From Fontibacter flavus (GTDB lineage Bacteria > Bacteroidota > Bacteroidia > Cytophagales > Cyclobacteriaceae), in the NCBI RefSeq assembly GCF_042432905.1, contig NZ_JBHLWI010000001.1, forward strand, positions 133,310-197,309: 64,000 nt of DNA, given 5' to 3'. The number at the start of each line of letters is the position of its first letter. The stretch's first letter is position 1. The translations under genes were made by a program, and so were the position numbers. Below the pieces are notes generated by a model that saw only the letters and a list, made by a program, of their open reading frames with translations, searched no databases and was not told the DNA's origin. This document shows, piece by piece, positions 61,307 to 64,000 of this stretch.

Positions 61307-62248
61307 TTAAAACTCCCCCATACTCCTCGACTCCATACCATAGGTATCCTTCAAAACCGAAAAGTTTTGTAAAATATCCTCCAAACATCTTAGGTTCTCC
61401 TTAGGATAATGTCCGAAATTATGAGGATGCCACCAAAGATGATAAACCTCCCCTGACTTAGCTGCTGCTTCCATCTCTTCTTTTATCCTACTGATCCTCT
61501 TTTGGTTAAAAAGTGAACCTTTCCTGAATGGCCTCAGCAACCTAGAGGCAGGTAAACCCAACAATTCCTCACCGTTACGCTGAGGTGCTTGATAACTGGT
61601 TTTTTGACCCAAAGAAACTAAAGTGTCTCCTGTCCTAAACAGCCTTTTAATCAGATTTTCATCTACGGTATGTTTCCAATACCAATCCTGCGGGTTGGTC
61701 CTGACTGTATCAAATCCTTCCTCCTTACTGATAGCAAGGGCTGCTTCATTGATCTGATTTCTGGGAAAAACCAGTGATTTGAGCTCTTGTCCAAATTTAC
61801 TCTTTGCAATGGTCTTAGCGGCTTTCAAGTCAGCCCTAAATGCCTTCGCACTTCCTCCATTTTCACAGGTATAAAAGTGGGCAAAAGTATGGCTCCCCAA
61901 CTCCTGTCCAGGACAATCAATCAGCTGACGGACTAAATGGGGTGCAAAAAGGGCTTCCTCCCAAATCTGTGGCTGTGCATCAAACCATCGATATGCAGAG
62001 TAGCGCTCATACTTGTATTGGGGCAGAACTGTAGGCATGTAAGCCCTCCATTCCTCTTCATTATCGGCCATCAGGCTACCTACTGTAGCCCATGTGGCAT
62101 GAACACCATAGTGCTCAAACATTTCCAAAATCGCAGGAACAACCTGAAGCGTTTCCTGATAATATTCTAGATAATCTCGCAATCGAGTCTTATCAAACCT
62201 CCCCCAGTGGAGCTCAAAATCCAAAGAAATGGTCAAAAAAGATGTCAC
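61307..62248 (-). CDS. Polysaccharide deacetylase family protein (NodB-like)
   Basis: 313 residues, no signal peptide. ISLDFELHWGRF supplies the catalytic and metal Asp, ELGSHTFAHFY the His pair, and VYHLWWHPHNFG the late motif. NodB-like enzymes remove acetyl groups from sugars of polysaccharides or lipid-linked intermediates. It is adjacent to a polymerase-like membrane protein and downstream, on the same strand, of it by 90 bases, so a role in the surface polysaccharide is likely. Confidence 0.87.
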   Translation of the reverse strand: MTSFLTISLDFELHWGRFDKTRLRDYLEYYQETLQVVPAILEMFEHYGVHATWATVGSLMADNEEEWRAYMPTVLPQYKYERYSAYRWFDAQPQIWEEALFAPHLVRQLIDCPGQELGSHTFAHFYTCENGGSAKAFRADLKAAKTIAKSKFGQELKSLVFPRNQINEAALAISKEEGFDTVRTNPQDWYWKHTVDENLIKRLFRTGDTLVSLGQKTSYQAPQRNGEELLGLPASRLLRPFRKGSLFNQKRISRIKEEMEAAAKSGEVYHLWWHPHNFGHYPKENLRCLEDILQNFSVLKDTYGMESRSMGEF

Positions 62249-62338
62249 CTTAAAATAATTAATCCGGGTTGAAGATAGTAATTATTTCCAATTTTGATCA
62301 TAAAGTTTCCTGTATTACAAACAAACTGTCATTTTTAC

Positions 62339-63454
62339 TCAATTAACATCCAACCTACATTTCCGATTTACCCATACCCCCCAACCCAAAAGGTAGAAAA
62401 ACGGCATATAAAATGACTTCATCCGCATGATGATACCTAAATTATTTAGGGTCAATGCATAAGCAATACTCAATACCAATCCAAAAAAAATCCCTATCCA
62501 TAAAAACTTCGGAATCTTTCTCAAACCACCTTTTCCAATTCCCAATATTAAAACCAACAACATCAGCAGCGCAAACAAGTTTTCCAATCCTGCCATCCAC
62601 TGCCAAAAATTACTGCCTTCCCCAATAAATGGCCGAAAATAAAGTGTCCATATTTTCATCCACCAGGAATATTCCGACATGGGCACTGCAGAACCTGCTC
62701 CAAAACCGTCCAAAAAACGCATCTGTTCTTCTGAAAACCCATAAAGATCCGCTGGACTCAAAGCCTCCATATGGGTGATGTATAATAAAAATCTAAGTAC
62801 AGCCAATCCAGCAAAAATAATCAGTGCAGATCCAATCCACTTAATCCAAATTGGCAATGACTTTTCAAGCCATAGAAGAGGAAATAAAAACCCCAACAAA
62901 ATTCCGCCCTGCAAGGGCCTGACCATATAGGAAATGAAAATACCAAAAATTGCCCAATGCCATTGCTTTTCTAAGTTGCGGATACCTTTTAAAAACATAA
63001 CCAATCCCACCAAACTCAATGACTCTTTCCCAATTCCAGAAGTCCAGAAATGTAGGTTAGGCATCAGGAAAATCAACCATAAAAGAACGGTCAACAAACC
63101 TTTTTCCTGTCTTGGAAATACCTCCTTGACCATTTGAAGCAATTCTCTTACTGCCCAAAAAGATGCCAGAGCATACAATACATTGCCCAACCAAAACGGT
63201 AAACCCAACACCTTTGCAGGTATATAATTCAGCCATTGTAAAAAATAGGACCTTGTCCCCCAATGATCCGACCAGGTTTGAGGATCATGTCCGGTCTCTG
63301 CTGTTAGGTTCCAATACCGTATGGCATCTCCGCCATTTGCTTGTAAGTACAGCGTGAAAACGATGGCAAAGAAAAGGTGGTAAAGAAAAAGCCACACATC
63401 GGACTTTTCGATTCTCCTAAGACAATTGCTGACCACCTGTTTCAGTTTACCCAT
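62339..63454 (-). CDS. Multi-pass membrane protein, polysaccharide polymerase-like
   Basis: 371 residues with about ten membrane helices. A first loop with GGDAIRYWNLTAE and an IGKESLSLVG turn resemble EpsG/O-antigen-polymerase-type or lipid-linked-sugar membrane proteins. The C-terminus has GIIMRMKSFYMPFFYLLGWG, a common end of such proteins. A large loop around residue 235-270 (SPADLYGFSEEQMRFLDG) may be periplasmic. Function inferred from neighbours: deacetylase 90 bases after it, and Wza/Wzc nearby. Confidence 0.65.
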   Translation of the reverse strand: MGKLKQVVSNCLRRIEKSDVWLFLYHLFFAIVFTLYLQANGGDAIRYWNLTAETGHDPQTWSDHWGTRSYFLQWLNYIPAKVLGLPFWLGNVLYALASFWAVRELLQMVKEVFPRQEKGLLTVLLWLIFLMPNLHFWTSGIGKESLSLVGLVMFLKGIRNLEKQWHWAIFGIFISYMVRPLQGGILLGFLFPLLWLEKSLPIWIKWIGSALIIFAGLAVLRFLLYITHMEALSPADLYGFSEEQMRFLDGFGAGSAVPMSEYSWWMKIWTLYFRPFIGEGSNFWQWMAGLENLFALLMLLVLILGIGKGGLRKIPKFLWIGIFFGLVLSIAYALTLNNLGIIMRMKSFYMPFFYLLGWGVWVNRKCRLDVN

Positions 63455-63560
63455 ATCATGTTTTCAAAAATGATTACCTATCCGAATATACATGAACCAA
63501 AATACAAGAACCAAATACCTCTACCTACAATTTTAAAAAAAATCAACTCCCCTATCCGAA

Positions 63561-64000
63561 CTTCACTGTCCTGCTTCTCCAGATGCTGGACCCCCGTATT
63601 GAAACAAAAATTCGCGAAAATTCGCAAGCTCCACGCCTAATTCATTTCTTGTGATGCATTGATCATAAAATCACATCAAAATTCTCAAGCAGCCAAAATA
63701 TAGAATTTAAAAATTTGTGAAATTCCTGCCTGGCAGCAGACAGGCGTGGTTATCTTTTCTATCCTATCCGCGGTTCCATACCGCCGGCGTATCCAGACCA
63801 TTCTCCGTTTTAGACAACGTCGCCGGCCTGCCTGACCGGCAAAGGCAGGCTCTGGGGACGGGCTGACCTCTATAAACCCAGGGTTTTGGTCGTTCCTCCC
63901 GACACCCTGGGCTGTTACATCCCGCCCCTTCAGGGCTCTTTGATAAACAATTGCTTTGAGGAATCAACACCCCAGCGCCAGCTGCTTTGTGCCCTTCCCC
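63561..64000. repeat. Mosaic repeat copy 5 (A to F1), runs off the right edge
   Basis: A at about 63565-63592, B at about 63607-63645, C (GCATTGATCATAAAATCACA) at about 63655-63705, a D variant (CCTGCCTGGCAGCAGACAGG) at 63727-63746, E at about 63764-63793, F1 from 63793 with the same GCCGGCCTGCCTGACC run and the ACCCAGGGTT...ACCCTGGGCT pair as copy 2. The 106 bases before it (63455-63560) hold the promoter region of the membrane protein gene. Confidence 0.85.

Noticed and set aside
60883..61404. 173-codon open frame on the plus strand
   Set aside because: It lies over modules E, F2 and the pyrimidine tail of a mosaic repeat. Its similarity to a shorter frame at 52678-52938 comes from the shared DNA repeat; other copies do not keep the frame.
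63764..63970. Open frame on the minus strand near the right edge
   Set aside because: It is antisense to repeat modules E and F1, is not conserved in copy 2 and has no coding features.
1..64000. tRNA genes, rRNA, insertion sequences or prophage
   Set aside because: I looked for cloverleaf arms ending in CCA-adjacent stems, transposase motifs and phage genes while reading and saw none. A tRNAscan and IS search would be needed to exclude them fully.

Overview
The window looks like chromosomal DNA of a Bacteroidota bacterium, most likely order Cytophagales (a Cyclobacteriaceae-type relative of Algoriphagus or Belliella). The evidence is an argB-argE-argH order following an argF'-like tail, a lipoprotein TamA (TamL-type) beside TamB, a type IX secretion C-terminal domain on a subtilase, TlpA/DUF4369 and YceI proteins, many SC-type lipoboxes, A/T-rich starts with little Shine-Dalgarno signal, and TAnnTTTG -7 promoter elements. 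The genus is inference. I found no rRNA, tRNA, CRISPR array, intact insertion sequence or prophage.

Layout. 1-3335: end of an arginine biosynthesis operon (argF' tail, argB, argE, argH). 3337-5755: convergent YceI / outer membrane protein / YceI-like operon. 5947-9662: a phosphorylase-like orphan, a DinB protein and an exported M28 peptidase. 9663-9991: hairpin cluster. 9992-14251: PIG-L deacetylase, an unannotated 34-residue membrane peptide and a sodium:solute symporter, translationally coupled. 14389-18148: gyrA and a TPR protein. 18222-22987: exported proteins, rpe, and a T9SS-type subtilase coupled to a lipoprotein. 23073-25213: TrpF-like protein, hemF and a PAP2 phosphatase. 25289-27269: riboflavin synthase, pcm, acyl-CoA thioesterase. 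27582-29495: an unknown, a DUF3817 protein and a kinase-fold protein. 29547-33893: four exported proteins ending in an 817-residue leucine-rich-repeat protein. 34163-39453: alaS, gatB and a TlpA lipoprotein. 39572-40549: M23 peptidase. 40934-48199: tamL and tamB. 48764-52369: collagen-like lipoprotein; then a YrdC/Sua5-derived protein, a tRNA nucleotidyltransferase and a TPR protein. 52949-63454: GNAT, racemase, kdsB, a Wzc/Wza exopolysaccharide export pair, a membrane protein, a polysaccharide deacetylase and a polymerase-like membrane protein, separated by long gene-free repeat islands.

The genes fall into four groups: central metabolism and information processing (arg, rpe, hemF, rib, alaS, gatB, gyrA); envelope biogenesis (TamL/TamB, M23, YceI/OMP, lipoproteins); surface polysaccharide (kdsB, Wza/Wzc, deacetylase, polymerase-like); and several divergent relatives of known enzymes that appear to have lost catalytic residues.

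The best candidates for something undescribed are: (1) the four-gene exported operon at 29547-33893, whose members appear to share one domain and which ends in an LRR protein with three WWxxLxxxW cassettes; (2) a family of ordered mosaic intergenic repeats, all in one orientation, including a four-unit tandem array at 48416-48570; (3) purine-rich low-complexity 3' flanks beginning at or near the stop codons of several genes; and (4) the small membrane peptide coupled to the symporter.
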